64,000 nucleotides of DNA from contig OZ176057.1 in assembly GCA_964247055.1 (NCBI GenBank), positions 6,200,001 to 6,264,000 of the forward strand. Reading direction: 5' to 3'. The notes beneath the pieces are model-generated. The model was not told the DNA's origin. It searched no databases and saw nothing but the letters and a program-made list of their open reading frames with translations. Positions 49,982 to 62,799 of this stretch are shown here, in pieces (within the stretch, counting starts at the first letter, position 1; each line of letters opens with the position of its first letter). Source of the stretch: Paragordius varius. Taxonomy: Eukaryota; Nematomorpha. The translations under genes were made by a program, and so were the position numbers.

Positions 49982-50340
49982 ATTTATTTTATGTTATTTT
50001 TTTATTATTTATATTTTTGTTTATTTTTATATTTTGTTATTTTTTTATATTTATTTTTTTATATTTTATTTTATTTATTTCATTTTATTTTTATTATATT
50101 TGTTTTTTATATTATATTTATTATTAGTTTTATATTCATTTTTTTTATTTAATATTTTATTAATTTTTTATCTATTTTAATATTTTAATTATATTTTTTT
50201 TAATATTTTAAATTTATTAATTTTAATTTTATTAATTATTTATTTTATTATTTATTAAATTTTTTTAAAATTTTTATTGAGTTTTTTTATATATTATATT
50301 TTTTTATATTTTTTAATTTTTATATTCTAATTTTAGAATT
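49982..50340. repeat. Nearly pure A+T tract, T-rich on the plus strand
   Basis: About 360 bp containing only a handful of G or C, built of drifting TTTATTTTATATTTTTTA-like words. At the same place unit 1 has only about 20 bp (38,222-38,245), so this is an expansion in unit 3. Confidence 0.8.
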
Positions 50341-50769
50341 AATTTATTTGATTTTATTATTGACGTATGTTAGATTATCCTAAAATATATTTGTTGAAAA
50401 TTATTATTTTGAAATATTTTTGTCACAGAGCGTTAATTAACACATAACCTTTTCGTTCTGTAGATATTTAAAAATTTGAGTCGCTTTATACTCCAGATTT
50501 TAACTTATAAATAAACTACTGTTTTAAAGGTTGTTTTGGTTATATGATTATCAAACATTATTCTCGATTTATAAAAAAACTTTATTAAAAGTGTTTTTAC
50601 GAAATTAGGATGGCTCCGAAACTTGATTGTAACTGATTGTTTCAATATCAAATACGCCATTAAAATGTTTCTGGAGGCTTTTAAAATTATTTTTTGCATT
50701 TTTAACCATTATACATAACTACGGTACACAAAATGATCAGTTTTAAACTGGTGGGGTTGAATATAGGAA

Positions 50770-51845
50770 AATATGTGGTTCAATCAGGGACGCATTTATA
50801 TAAATAAAATATTTCAAATTTAAAATATGGACTAGATCTCGTACGGGAAAATTGCTCTAAAGTCAATTTTGTAAAAAGGGGCTAAATTGAGAGGTTAGCC
50901 TAAGATTTAAAAAGATTATTGCACTGACAGCCTACCCATCTTTCAAAATATATTTAAGCCATAAATTGTCTAAATAAACAATTTTTAAATGCGCAGGGCA
51001 AAACTGACGGCCTTATTTGAAAGAGGGCTTAGTCACGCTCGGCGCAATTGTGAAGCATTATATAAAATTATTATTGAAATTGTTTCGGGAACGTGCTTCT
51101 AAACTAATATTTGATAAAAAAAACATTTTTATAAGGATGGGGCTAGACTCGGCAAATTCATTTTCGGTGCATTTGTAAATAATAATGAAAAACACCACGT
51201 TTAAATATGCATGGGCCTCACGCTATCCAAAAATTTTCAACCAACCTCAAAATTTTAAATCTTCTATATTCATGCTAAGTAGGGCTCAATTGGGGGCCTC
51301 CTTTTACAAAGGGTTTAGTCACCCTCGACGCCATTTTAAAACATTAAAAAAATTCTTTATTTAAACTGACTATGTTCAAAAAAATTGTTTCACGGGAGGG
51401 CCTGAAATGAGGAGCAAATTGAAAAATAGCTTAGTCATTGTCGGCATTATTGAAAAACAATGAAAGTACACTATCGAATTTGGATGGTCCTACACGCTTT
51501 CCAAAAAATTGCTTCAACGTCAAATTGTCTTAAGGCCCGTATTTTTACACTATGTGGGGCTAAATTGAATGGCTAATTTAAAAAAGGGCTTTAGTTTCGG
51601 CGCAAGAAAATAATTTGAAAAATGTTTTATTACAACTGAGTGGACCTATAAGTTTTGTTAATCTCGTGTCAAAACCAACAATTCTTTCAAAACCCCATTT
51701 TCATATAAGTGAGGGGCTAAACAGAGGGGCTAATTTTTTAAAAGGGCTTAGTCACCCTCAGTGCCTTTGCGAAACATTATTGGACACTGTGTTATTAGAA
51801 GAAATGAATTTAAAGCAAGCATTTATCCATTTAGTAATTTAAATG
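50770..51845. repeat. About 190-bp satellite-like subrepeats, unit 3
   Basis: Tandem drifting units matching 38,640-39,545, with one or two more units here (extra GGGCTCAATTGGGGGCCTCC / TTTAGTCACCCTCGACGCCA block). Confidence 0.65.
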
Positions 51846-52359
51846 TAATAAGATGGCTATTTACTGTACAAACATATTAGAGGAAGCGTCGATTCTGGAC
51901 ATAATAGTATTTATAAAAATTTGGTTTAAATTTTATTGACATTTTCCCGCGGTTTAAATAAAAAAATATCTTAAATCAAAAAATTTATAATTTATTATGA
52001 TAATTTTCCTCTCGTTTTTAACAAAATGATGTCTATAGCAAACACCCCTTTAGATAAAATTCTATTATAACTCCAAAAACGCATGTCAATAGGTTGGTAT
52101 ATACATAAGGTGACCAGATTTTTTGAAGGAAAAAGCGGGACAAATCTGAGAAGGGAGTGGGTCATTGGGGGGTACAACCAAAAATTTTTATACAAAAAAT
52201 TTATTGTAATATTTATTTATTTTTAACAAAATACATTATAAATATAAAAAAAATTGTACCTCACAGGTTGTTTGTACCTTATTCAATAAATTTCCATGTG
52301 CACGAACAAAGGGTGAAGTTATTTTAATATTCTAGAAAAAAATAATAAAGACAAAATTA

Positions 52360-53000
52360 TCACAAAGTGCCCTGGGTGATGCAAGAAGCGGCACAAAAAT
52401 ATTTTTAACAATTTAGCGAATAATCTTAATCAAAACATTATTGGCAGATACACAACGTTCAAACAGCTACTCATTTGTTACCCCTGGATGTGGAAAATAT
52501 AGATGTTAAAATGCTTGAATATTGTAGAACTGTTGGTTAGCTCTTCTGCCAGCGATTGATATATTTATAAAAATATGATCTCCTAGAATATCACAGGACA
52601 AAGGTCAAAATTCCAAGTCAAAAAAGATTAGAAAATAATTTTATACCATTACCTAATCGCAATATTATAAAGCATCCAGAAAACAAGGCTCAATGAATAG
52701 CCATAATATAAAAATGTTTTATACAAACAGAAAAGATTATTTGGAAGACAAGACGGGGCACAATGACAATTTTTTATGAAGTCTCATTTTTAAATAAATA
52801 TATTGAATGAAAACTTTTATTATGGACAACAGAAAATATACGTAGGATAGAAATGGTTAAAATAATCATTTTTAAACAAATTATGTTCCATACAATAATA
52901 TTTTAATTAAAGAATTTGCCTTATCTTTACCTGAACCACTGCTATCGAACGCGTTTTTTCACAGTAAATAAGTAAGGACACGGAATCAAATTTAAATGTT
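52360..53000 (+). pseudogene. Second hAT transposase remnant, inverted
   Basis: On the plus strand: CAAACAGCTACTCATTTGTT then ACCCCTGGATGTGGAAAATA, matching the minus-strand sequence at about 54,135-54,190 (TTCAAACAGCTACTGATTTG). Also AAAATGTTTTATACAAACAG then AAAAGATTATTTGGAAGAC, matching about 53,645-53,680. Short, diverged and non-coding. Confidence 0.65.
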
Positions 53001-53208
53001 TAATAAAAGCCATTTTATGTGTTCGAATATAATTTGACAAATTATGAAGTATACAATATTTTGAGTAATTTTGTTTATTTTTTTACATAAAAACTTTATA
53101 AATATAAGAAAATATTTTATTCTTTGGTATATTTTTTGTTTGAGTGAATGCGTTTTAGCAGATTGTCATCATTTATTAAAATATTGTAGAAGTCTTCACA
53201 AGTATTTG

Positions 53209-54950
53209 TCAAATTATATTTGACAGATAAAACGGCCTTAAAGTTTCAACATTTAAATTTGATTTTTCCGATGGCCACACCTGATTTACTGTGGAAAAAA
53301 CGCGATCAGTAGCAGCGTTGGTTCCAGGTAAATATAATGCGAATTCCACAATTTTTAAAATATTATTGTTTGTAATATAGTTGGCTTCAAAATGATAAAA
53401 TATTTCCAACCATTTCTTTTTTACTGTATATTTTCTTTTGTCCATAATTTAAGTTTTTTATTATTAATATATCTTTTAACTTATGATACTTCAGAAAAAA
53501 GATCATTTTCTGAAAGATTACCTTTTGATAAATTTTGGGAGCAGATATAATCAAATCATTTTTGAACATCGCACCAATTAAATTCTGATTTTAATGTTAT
53601 CCAATGAAAATGATCAATTTCAATGAATTGGGTCGTCCAGTCTTCCAAATAATCTTTACAGTTTGTATAAAACATTTTTATATAGTACAGGATATCTTGG
53701 CGATTTATTAAGCCTTGTTTTTCTAAATTATTTATTATATTGCGGATGTTAATAGTATAAAATTATTTTCTAACCGTTCTTGACATTGGAATTTTAGGTT
53801 ACTAACTTCATTGGCTACTTCGATTGCCGAAATTTTGTCACCTTCTATAAATTTAATAACATTTTGAAAGAGAGAAGCTTGATTATGTAAGCATTCTAAC
53901 CATATTTTTGAACAATCACTTTCAAAAAACTTTTTTAAAGTTGTATGACATTTGTCCTATGGTAATAAAAAAGATTTTAAAGGATCATAATTTTTAAAAT
54001 TCTTTCGATAGCTGGCATAAAAGCTAACCAACGAGTTTTACAATATCCAAGCATTTTTTGATATTAAACTTCTGCATTTTCACAGAATTCTTTAAGCGAT
54101 TCCTACTGTGTATATTAAAAAATAGGAATATATTTTAACAACTACATTTTCCACATCTAGGGGTAACAAATCAGTAGCTGTTTGAATAGCGTTGTGTAAA
54201 TGCGTTGCACACCCAACGCCAATAATGTTTTGACTAAGATTATCTGTTAATTTATGAAAAATATTTTTTTGTTCCTCTCCTTGCTTTTCCACCAAAGTTC
54301 ATATTGGTGTTGTCAGCGCAATATACGATAATTTTGTATTTTAAATTATTTTTTTGCATTATTGAAGTAAATATTATTTCGGAATTTTCACCGGGTAGGG
54401 AAATTAAATCTAAAATTTTAATTTTTACTCCGGTTTCTGAATCAAAATATCTCATCAAAGTGGGAAATAATTTTGTTTCATGGTGATTTGATGCATCAGA
54501 GTATAGCGATATGGAATTAATTTTCAGCAAATCTTTTTGTATTTCAGAAAATATATGTGGCGAAAGGACATTGCACACAATGGCTTCAGCCTTTGTACGG
54601 GCACATGTAAATTTTTTATGGAATAACGTGCGAATAACTTGTGAGGTACAGTCCATAGATCTAAAGGAATTATTGTGATTAACGGCGTGAAAAGATAACA
54701 CGCACTCAGCTAGTGCCAAATTCTTTTTTTCCTCTCCAAAAGCGGTTTTTCGAAAAAAATCGCTCATTTTGTAAGATGATGCCGCCATATCTAAACATTT
54801 TTTATGTTTCTGTGTTTCCATATGCTTTGTAATATCATGCTTGCCGCCATGTGCCAGGGTGAATTCCCCCTCGCATATAAGACATTTAACAGATGTTCAT
54901 TCTTCGTTTTTTTGATAAAAGGAAAATCTTTCATTAATTCATCGTTGAAT
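53209..54950 (-). pseudogene. hAT transposase remnant
   Basis: From 5' to 3': a BED-type zinc finger (KCLICEGEF...HGGKHDITKH at about 54,880-54,830) joined to MAASSYKMSDFFRK; a catalytic-region stretch open from 54,821 to 54,252 (ALAECVLSFHAVNHNNSFRS, INSISLYSDASNHHETKLFP, IIVYCADNTNMNFGG); GVGCATHLHNAIQTATDLLP in another frame; and the C-terminal hAT dimerisation motif FALYLPGTNAATDRVFSTVN then EKSNLNVETL at 53,445-53,209. Frames shift at least twice and stops lie between blocks, so no full protein is made. The order and the SDASN, CAD-N and A-T-RVFS motifs are typical of BED-finger hAT transposases. Confidence 0.8.
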
Positions 54951-56407
54951 TTACAACCTCTTTTTGTGCTAATATTTATAAACTACTATTAGTATAATAA
55001 ATATTATATTACCTTAATTTTCTGGAATAAACGTGTAAGGTACCGATTTGTGGTATCAATTTGTCTTTTAAGCTACCGATTTGTGGTATTAATTTGGCTT
55101 TTTAATAATGTTGGCAAGTAATAAAACTAAAATATTAGTATAATAAATATTATATTACCTTAATTTTGTGAAATTAACGTGTAAGGTCCCGATTTGTGGT
55201 ATCAATTTGTCTTTTAATCTAGAGATTTGTGGTATTAACTTGGCTTTTTGATAATAATGACAGTAGTAGTAGGAAGTATAGTGTATAATCACATGATATA
55301 AATTCGAAAAAATAAATATTTTTAATTTAAAATAAAAAATTTTAATTTAAAATTGAATAGATTTTAAAGATATTTAATGATAAAAAATTTAAACGGACAA
55401 AAAAAATTTATTTGTATTAAAAAAAATTTTTTTTTATATAATTGTGAAAAAGCGGGACATTTAAAAACGTAGCAGGAAGCGGGACAAAGTGTGAAAAAGC
55501 GGGACTGTCCCGCCAAAAGCGGGACGTCTGGTCACCTTATATATACATTTAACGTTCTAAATAACTTGTTCGATTTTCATATTTTTATAAAGTAACATAA
55601 AGGCAACACATATAAATATATTATTAGGTATAGCGTTCTAAATAATTTGTTCGATTGTTGCATTTTTATATTCACACAAAAGTTACATCGTTTAAACATA
55701 TTGAAATGTTATATGCTGTAACGTTCTAAATTATTTGTTCGATTGTCACATTTATATATATTAACGCAAAACACATCATCTATATATATTAAAAAAATGC
55801 TATAATTGCTGTTTGATACCCTTATGCGAATTTTTGGGGGAATAACAATGTCTTTATTCAAAAAACATATTTTAAAGTTGGAGGAAAAACTGAACAGAAG
55901 TTAACATTGACAATAATATATTCACAACAACGGAATTAACTAAAAGCGTATTTTTGTATGTGGCTTAGTTAGAATTATAGAGATATATTTTTTAAATAAT
56001 TACACCCAATCAAACACAACTCAAATGAACTTACTGACAGCTAAAAACAATAGTAATCATAAAGCCTGGAAAATTGATCAAGCAATATAATACAATCAAA
56101 CTGGTCAGGTAACTAAAAATTTAAAATTTGAATAATTTATAGGCTTTAATTTAAATAAAATTTTATCTGTTTATATAAAATTCATTAGCCAATGCGATAT
56201 ACATTTTTGCATTTTGCAATAAAAATAGCCATATTAATTATCTATCACAGATAAAGCAAAGTAAAACCATACAAGTACAATGAAAAAATAATGACGTTTG
56301 AAATACAAAACAATTACAACACATCAATCATTTTATAAAAATAAAAACCTTATTTTCAAAATGTAAAACATTATCCAACAATCGTCTATAACATTCATTG
56401 TGAAATA

Positions 56408-59176
56408 CAGTCATGTAGACTTTATATTGTTAAAGATTTACTTTTTCGTTAATTGGGTATTAATATTTGGTAAAGAATATAAAAACAAGAGCAATATGGT
56501 ATTACCATATCACATTCTTTAAAAAAATTAAAAGAAGTGTGGGGGAAGGGCGTCAGAAATCTTTGGTAAAAAATGAAAATCTTTAATATTGAGGGGAATG
56601 GTAATATTTTTGTTAATTTTTTGCAAAATTTTATATATTAATTTTTTTGATAAAATTTTTATTTAACACCTAGATTCGAATGGGGTATTTAAATATACCT
56701 TAGACTAAATTTGAGTTAGGATTTTTTAATAACTAGTGAAAGAAACGGTCCCAATTTAAATTTATGCTTCTTTTCTAATAAAAATTATATATAAATATGC
56801 CAAAATATTATAAAATTTTGTTTTGAAAAAAAAGTTCCATGTCAAACAACTTCGACGCCATTTTTATTTTACAAAATGTTTGCAAAATGTCGTGTTCATT
56901 TAGTGTTAAGGGTAAAATTAAAGATAATTTTTTATTTAAATCACATCTAACCTTGATAGAAATAGAAAAAGCGATTTATTTTGTATTCTTTTTCAATTTT
57001 ACCATTGCACACATGTCACATTAAATTTTTACCTTTTGTTTTAGCTTAAAAATGAATGTGTTGTATCCAAGTGTTAAACAAAACTAACTTAAATATAGAT
57101 TTTATTAAAAAAATATTTATTATAATTTTTTTAATAGGATATCACAATAATCAAACAAACATACAACGGATAAATAATGAATTGTGTGTATATATAAGGG
57201 AAAACATAGGAAATGAATATGGATTATATAGCGTTTATAAAAAAATATTATCGAACTGAATGCGTTTCATCCTAAAATGCTCTATTTTGGGAAATTTAAA
57301 ATTCAATCATATATATACCAGTTTACCACTATTTAACCCTATTGAATGTTTTTTTCTATAATAATTGTTATAAAAAAAGCAAGATATATCTGGAAATTAT
57401 TTTTATATCGTACTGTGCGATCAAAAAAAAAATAAATCGTCTCTGATACTTACAATAAATGATGTTTAAAATTGTTTTCATTTTTCAACCTTAGTTTTTT
57501 TAAAGCAACATCAATTAAAACTCTTTTTGAAAAATCATAATAATTTTGAAGAGATTTTGTTTTTCTTTCGTCGCACAATCTTTTGATTCTGCAATATTGT
57601 TCCCCGAATGTAGTCCATCTTGGTTTTTTTTTATAATAAAATTTTAATTCGTGAAAAAAACATTCAATAGGATTGAGTTAGGGGCGATTAAGGTGGTAAA
57701 TATATAAGCTTGTTCCTTAAATTACCCAAAATAGAACATTTATGTATGGGTGCGTTGTCGCAAATGACAAACGCATCTTGTGGTAACATGGCCAAAGACT
57801 CCTCCAAAAATGGCTTAAAATTCTCGCCATTGAACGCTCCCTGTTTGATGCTGTAATTAACAACACCCTGTATTCCAATCATACACAACAAAGAGACGTT
57901 TTTACCTAAAATAAAATAAAGATATACCTTTATTGAAGCCCTTTACGATAGGTGCCTGTCCTGACGGTGCCCGGCCAAATATATTTTTTGCTATCAAGGA
58001 AAACCCCAACTCATCTAAATAATAGATTTCGTCCAAGGGTATACCGTTCACAAGACAGGCATACTCAAATCGTTTTTGAATTACCAACGAGGAATTGCGC
58101 TGTTGAGGTTCCATAATACACCTTTTGCGCGTGTATTTAAATATTTTATATAAGGTTTTTTTGGATATTTTGGATTCTGTGGGTAATTTTATTGAGAATC
58201 TCATCGACAGTCAATTCACAATCACTATCGAGGATTGTTTTGACCTGCCCGACTAGACCTTCATTGCATTTCGTTTTCCTACCCTTTTTCAATGGCTCTT
58301 TCTCTCTATTCCCAGAGTCATGCTTCGTCTCATAGCATTTATGGAACTTATAGACATGTCTAAATCATCTACAAAATGACGATACGATAATTCGTGATTT
58401 CTGGGATTCCCGAAAATTTTATAGGCCTTAGACTTTTTTTCATCTAACCAAAAATTATATTCTAAAATTAACAAAAACGGTTTTCCTTTTTCCTCTACCG
58501 TTTAATGAAGTTGTCATATTTTCATTCCCGATCTCATTAACACCTAAATTCTAAATGAAAAAAAAAACCATCGTTGCCAGGGACAAAATTTTGTATGGGT
58601 CTTATATTTTCGTCAACATAATCTGAATCTAACATTATAAAGGCAAAAAAAACCATCAAGGACACCAGGACAAGTGTCTACTATCAATTCATTCCCGCCA
58701 ATCTCATTAACACCTAAATTCTAAATGAAAAAAAAACCATCGTTGCCAGGAACAAAATTTTGTGTGGGTCTTATATTTTCGTCTACATAATCTGAATCTA
58801 ACATTATAAAGGAAAAAAATACCCGCAATACCAGGGTTACATCCTAACGAAATTGGATCAAATTGATTTAATATAGCATCTATCGTAAAAATCCCTTTTA
58901 TCGTTCCCATATCAAAACAAAAAAAAATTATAATTGAGATAAAAATTACGATTTTCCTAATTCTTTTATACAATAATTTTAAGTGAAGGGTTAGTAGTTG
59001 GTGTATTTTCATTTTTTACCAAAGATTTCCGACGCCTTTCCACTTCATTTTTTACTTTATTAAAGAATATGATATGGTAATACCATATTGCTCTTGTTTT
59101 TATATTCTTTACCAAATATTAATACCCAATTAACGAAAAGAGGTAAATCTTTAACAATATAAAGTCTACATGAATG
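56408..59176 (-). mobile_element. Second Tc1/mariner-type transposon, broken
   Basis: 2,769 bp. Left end CAGTCATGTAGACTTTATAT; right end ATATAAAGTCTACATGAATG; inverted repeats of about 115 bp; TA at both flanks. The other array units show the empty site (AAATATAGTGGTTTTAG in unit 3). The end sequence CAGTCATGT is shared with the element at 17,903. It carries a related transposase remnant on the minus strand. Confidence 0.85.
57460..58910 (-). pseudogene. Tc1/mariner-type transposase remnant, second copy
   Basis: Related to the transposase at 18,218-19,500. Blocks: LEYNFWLDEKKSKAYKIFGN and DLDMSISSINAMRRSMTLG (58,474-58,289); TRKRCIMEPQQRNSSLV, YYLDELGFSLIAKNIFGRAP, IVKGFNKG (58,204-57,929); a 22-nt GT-AG intron (57,906-57,927); MLCMIGIQGVVNYSI, FVICDNAPIHKCSILGNLRN, LIYLPP (to 57,688). 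The YSPxLNPIE segment is broken by a TAT-to-TAA change and a one-base insertion just after it. Other frame breaks lie near 58,205-58,288. The first Asp is retained (LDELGFS). The 5' part contains a tandem duplication of about 170 bp (58,535-58,660 and 58,705-58,830) with an apparent 24-nt intron at 58,714-58,737. Non-functional. Confidence 0.8.
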
Positions 59177-59375
59177 TATACTGGTTTTAGAATTACTCAC
59201 TTAATTTTAATTGGATTAGCATCATATATAAAATTGAACTGATTAATGGAATTATGTAGCGTGCTGTCAAAATTTTTCAAATACAAATTATTATTAAGTG
59301 TAAAATCAAAAAAATAAACTTGTCAGTCGTTTTATCAATGAATTAATAACATTAAACCACACATTACTAAATAAT

Positions 59376-59770
59376 GTATTATATGGTTGATTTTGGCCTT
59401 TCCGCCCTTCGTTCAAGCAACCTTGCTCCAGACATTGTTGGAACACCCCTTTATATAGCCTACAACATGCTCAGTCGAGACACCTATGATTAAAAAGTGG
59501 GCATTTGGTTCTTGGAAACTGTAATAATTAAATTACTTGAAGGCAACAACCCTCCAAACATTGACATTTAGCGGAATCACGTAATTATACTATTTATCAT
59601 TTAAAATTGGACCTTTATTTTGTTAGATACTACATAAAATCATCAAAACAAGAATCCCAACCCTGCCCAAATTAATTTCCACAGTTTTCACTGATTTTTA
59701 CATGACTTTATGCGCAAACAGGCTACCGATAGATGGTCAGCCTATGAATTTATGCATATACACATAATTG
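59376..59770 (+). pseudogene. Kinase C-lobe fragment, plus arm, unit 4
   Basis: Decayed VDFGLSALRSSNLAPDIVGT then PLYIAYNML, with further remnants to ACCGATAGATGGTCAGCCTA. Reading frame lost after the activation segment. Confidence 0.55.
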
Positions 59771-60149
59771 ATTTCTTTTTTATTGGGTTACCTACTATAA
59801 GATTTTACGGTAAACTATATAAAAATATAATTTTTTTGGTCATACCTTTTTTATAACATTCAATCTCTCCGAATTGAGAGCGCATAGTTAATTCTATCAC
59901 AAATCAATTCCAATTTAAATCTGCAAAAAATTAATACCCATATGTGTGTTGAATTAATCCACCAACGCAAATGTATAGTTTAAGTTACAAAAATTGTTTT
60001 TTCAAGTATTAGCGGGAAATCATTCCACAAAACACATATACTTTAATCTATTAAATAATTCTAAAAAAAGGCTTCCAAAAACATTATTTGTTTATATAGT
60101 TTACCGTAAAAGTTATAGGTAATTTAATGAAACAATTAGATGTGCATAC

Positions 60150-60513
60150 CTGCATCAAGTCATTGGCCGACCATCGATCGGTGGCCTCTTTGCGCAAAGA
60201 GTTTTGTAAAAAATCGGTGAAAGCTCTCGAAATAGATTTCGGTAGGGTGCCTATTTTGATAATTTTATGTGATATCTAACTGAAAATGAAGGTGGAATTT
60301 AAAGATAAATCTAATTTCCAAACTCCACTTTATGCCGTATGGAGGGTTTCCTACAACTAATTTGATTAGTATTATTCCAAAGGACCAAATGCACTTTGAA
60401 ATCATAAGAGTCTCGACAGAGCATGTCGTAGACACGTAAAATGGCGTTCCGACAATGTCTGAAGTAAAATTGATTGAACTGAAGCAGGAAATACCAAAGT
60501 CAACCATATCCAT
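60150..60513 (-). pseudogene. STE20-like kinase C-lobe fragment, minus arm, unit 4
   Basis: MVDFGISCFSSINFTSDIVG, TPFYV, then SFGIILIKLVVGNPPYGIK and the AFTDFLQNSLRKEATDRWSA block. Same inherited break as the other minus arms, plus a deletion in the YMAYDM part. Confidence 0.55.
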
Positions 60514-61105
60514 ATAATAGATTAAATAAACGCTTTTTTCTCATATCAAAGTTTAAATGTTATGAAACAATGGGCTAAAATAAAAAATTAATTGATCAAA
60601 ATATGTTTGGTAATTTTCGTAATTTAGCATTTGATTAGTAATCCAACTACGTATGATATGATTCGTATAAATTTATTAAATTTTTTTAACCCAAAATAAA
60701 TGTCATCAAACTAAAACACACAAAAAATATAATATGTTTACTAGCACAACAAATGAGATTCAAATGATTTTTCAATCTTACAACTAAGCCATAATGAATA
60801 ATGATGAAAGATGGTATGAAACTAGCGGCAACCTAAATAGTGGCGGAACGACAGTCTATAACCATTAATCAAAATATTGATAAAAATTCAATAATCCAAA
60901 ACCAAGACGATATTAAAAATGTTTGTTGCACTGGAGACGATCAACAATTATCACATAAATTCTATCGACGAAAAAATAATTGAGTAAAACTTATAAAAAG
61001 TAAATGGCGCCTTGAATCTACCATTAATATACATGAAAATTCTGTCATACAATATCTAATACATGGTTTTACCTAGGAAGAAATAGCGATTGTGATAAAA
61101 GATAT

Positions 61106-61623
61106 ACCATTTGGACTTAGAGAGTGTCCTTGAACACTTAAAGTTGGTCCTTGAACATTTTTGGTCCGTCCTTAAAATTTTTAAGATTTAATTTTACCAT
61201 AATTTTTGCATCTATTTTTTTATTTATTAATCTAATTTTCTTTATATATCCTTATTAAAAATAAATATTTTTATTGAAAAACGACTTTTTTGTTTACTAT
61301 TTTTTTCAATTCAACAAAAGTATTAACTTTTAAATGTTTTTAATAAAAATCATAATTAATAACCCAAAAAACTTATGTATTTTTTCATTTCTTCTTTAAA
61401 TCTTATTAATATCCAAAATTATTTTAAGAAATTAATAAAGATATACGGTTTCTCACAGATTAAAAGTTGATATCGATTTAAAATTTATGTTAAATAATCG
61501 AAAATAGGTTAAAAACAATAAAATAAATGAATTTACGATTTGATTGATAAAAGTTAAAAGCAAAACAAAAAAGTCAAAGGATCAACTTGAAATGTTCAAG
61601 GACACTCTTGAAGTACAAATAGT
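61106..61623. mobile_element. F3 MITE copy 3, inserted in array unit 4
   Basis: Left ACCATTTGGACTTAGAGAG then TGTCCTTGAACACTTAAAGT; right CAACTTGAAATGTTCAAGGA then CACTCTTGAAGTACAAATAG. The other units run straight through this site (GAAATAGCGATTGTAATTTT), so it is a clean insertion younger than the array duplication. Confidence 0.8.
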
Positions 61624-62246
61624 ATACAACGCCTTCTCTGCATATTAAATGAAGCTATATCCGATAACAATTAAATCTTTAGCATAGCTGTTTTATTTGA
61701 TATGTAAAAGCCACTCAATTCCAAATGGTATGAAAGCTACATTCATCCATAAAAATAAGGAATCTTAGATTGCTCCAACTGTCAAAAGTATCGTGTGTTA
61801 GTGTGTTGCATGGACAATATTCAACAAGAAACCCACGCAACCTTGGTTGAACTCAACATTAAAACTAAACGCAATTTATGGAGAATTTTTTTGCAATATT
61901 GCAAAAAGCCGACTATCACAAGATTAATAAACCGTTATCAAAAATAGAATTTGAAATATAACAATCATTTGTAAGGGTCATCTCAAAATCACTACAACAT
62001 AAAACAGCTACTGAAACATATGGAGATCTCTACTCTAATGAATTAAAACCAATACCATCCATACGAATACGCTATTTTGGCCACATAGACAGATCCTGTA
62101 TAGATTCATCTACCAAAGATTTTTTTATTTACATATTCGCCCTAAAACTTAGTCCAATATAATCGGACAAGCTTAAAATCCAACGGAGTACCAATATGTG
62201 GGCTAAATTAATAATACCTTTCAAATAAAAACTATATAATCCTTCT

Positions 62247-62247
<1 letters not shown>

Positions 62248-62285
<38 letters not shown>
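62248..62285. repeat. (TA)n microsatellite in unit 4
   Basis: About 18 TA dinucleotides where units 1-3 have none, next to GATCTAGATATATCATT-like sequence. Confidence 0.85.
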
Positions 62286-62799
62286 CTAGATATATATCAT
62301 TATTGTAGGCTATAACCATAGGTAATATGGTAACCATTGCAGATAAATTCAAATTTTTATTTCAAATTAATTATTTTGTGGGGTTTTCGATTATCCTAAA
62401 ATATGTATGTTCGGGCACAATTACGATTTTGAATCTGTCTCAAAGTGTTTTCATAATAACACATTACCTTTTCATTTTGTGGATGATTAAAATTTTGGGT
62501 CGTTTTATACCCCATAGTTTAACTAACCTGTACTGTTTTAAAGGTTGTCTTGGTTTTCGTATTATCAACGGACATTTTCTATGTTAAATAAAAAAGATTA
62601 TTTTTTTTCGATTTTTCTACAAGATTGCTCACAAACTTGATTGAAAAAAGGCTAATTTATATAATCAAAATCAAATATACCACTCTAAAATGTTTCTGGA
62701 TGCTTTCTTAATTTATTAATTTATTTGCTTTTTTTAACCATTATTACATAATTTCTGTGCATAAAATGATTATTTCTCCACGGGTGGGACTGAATACAG

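Larger units (their letters stand above)
45755..52080. repeat. Tandem array unit 3 (with gene X 3' flank)
   Basis: Same order as unit 1: gene X 3' flank, minisatellite (46,425-46,700), kinase pair (47,448-48,584), GCGGCAACCTAAATAG (48,896), TATCTGGGCTAAACTA (49,815), an A+T-only tract (49,982-50,340), satellite subrepeats (50,770-51,845), TTCCCGCGGTTTAAATAAAA (51,945). No intact gene. Confidence 0.7.
52107..55540 (-). mobile_element. hAT-superfamily transposon, decayed, with an inverted internal copy
   Basis: Left end AAGGTGACCAGATTTTTTGA; right end AAAGCGGGACGTCTGGTCAC then CTT. An 8-bp direct repeat ATATACAT flanks it (52,099-52,106 and 55,541-55,548), the hAT hallmark; units 1-3 carry the uninterrupted site. 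The main transposase remnant lies on the minus strand (53,209-54,950). A second, more decayed piece of the same transposase lies on the plus strand at 52,360-53,000, so the inside is a partial inverted duplication. Confidence 0.85.
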
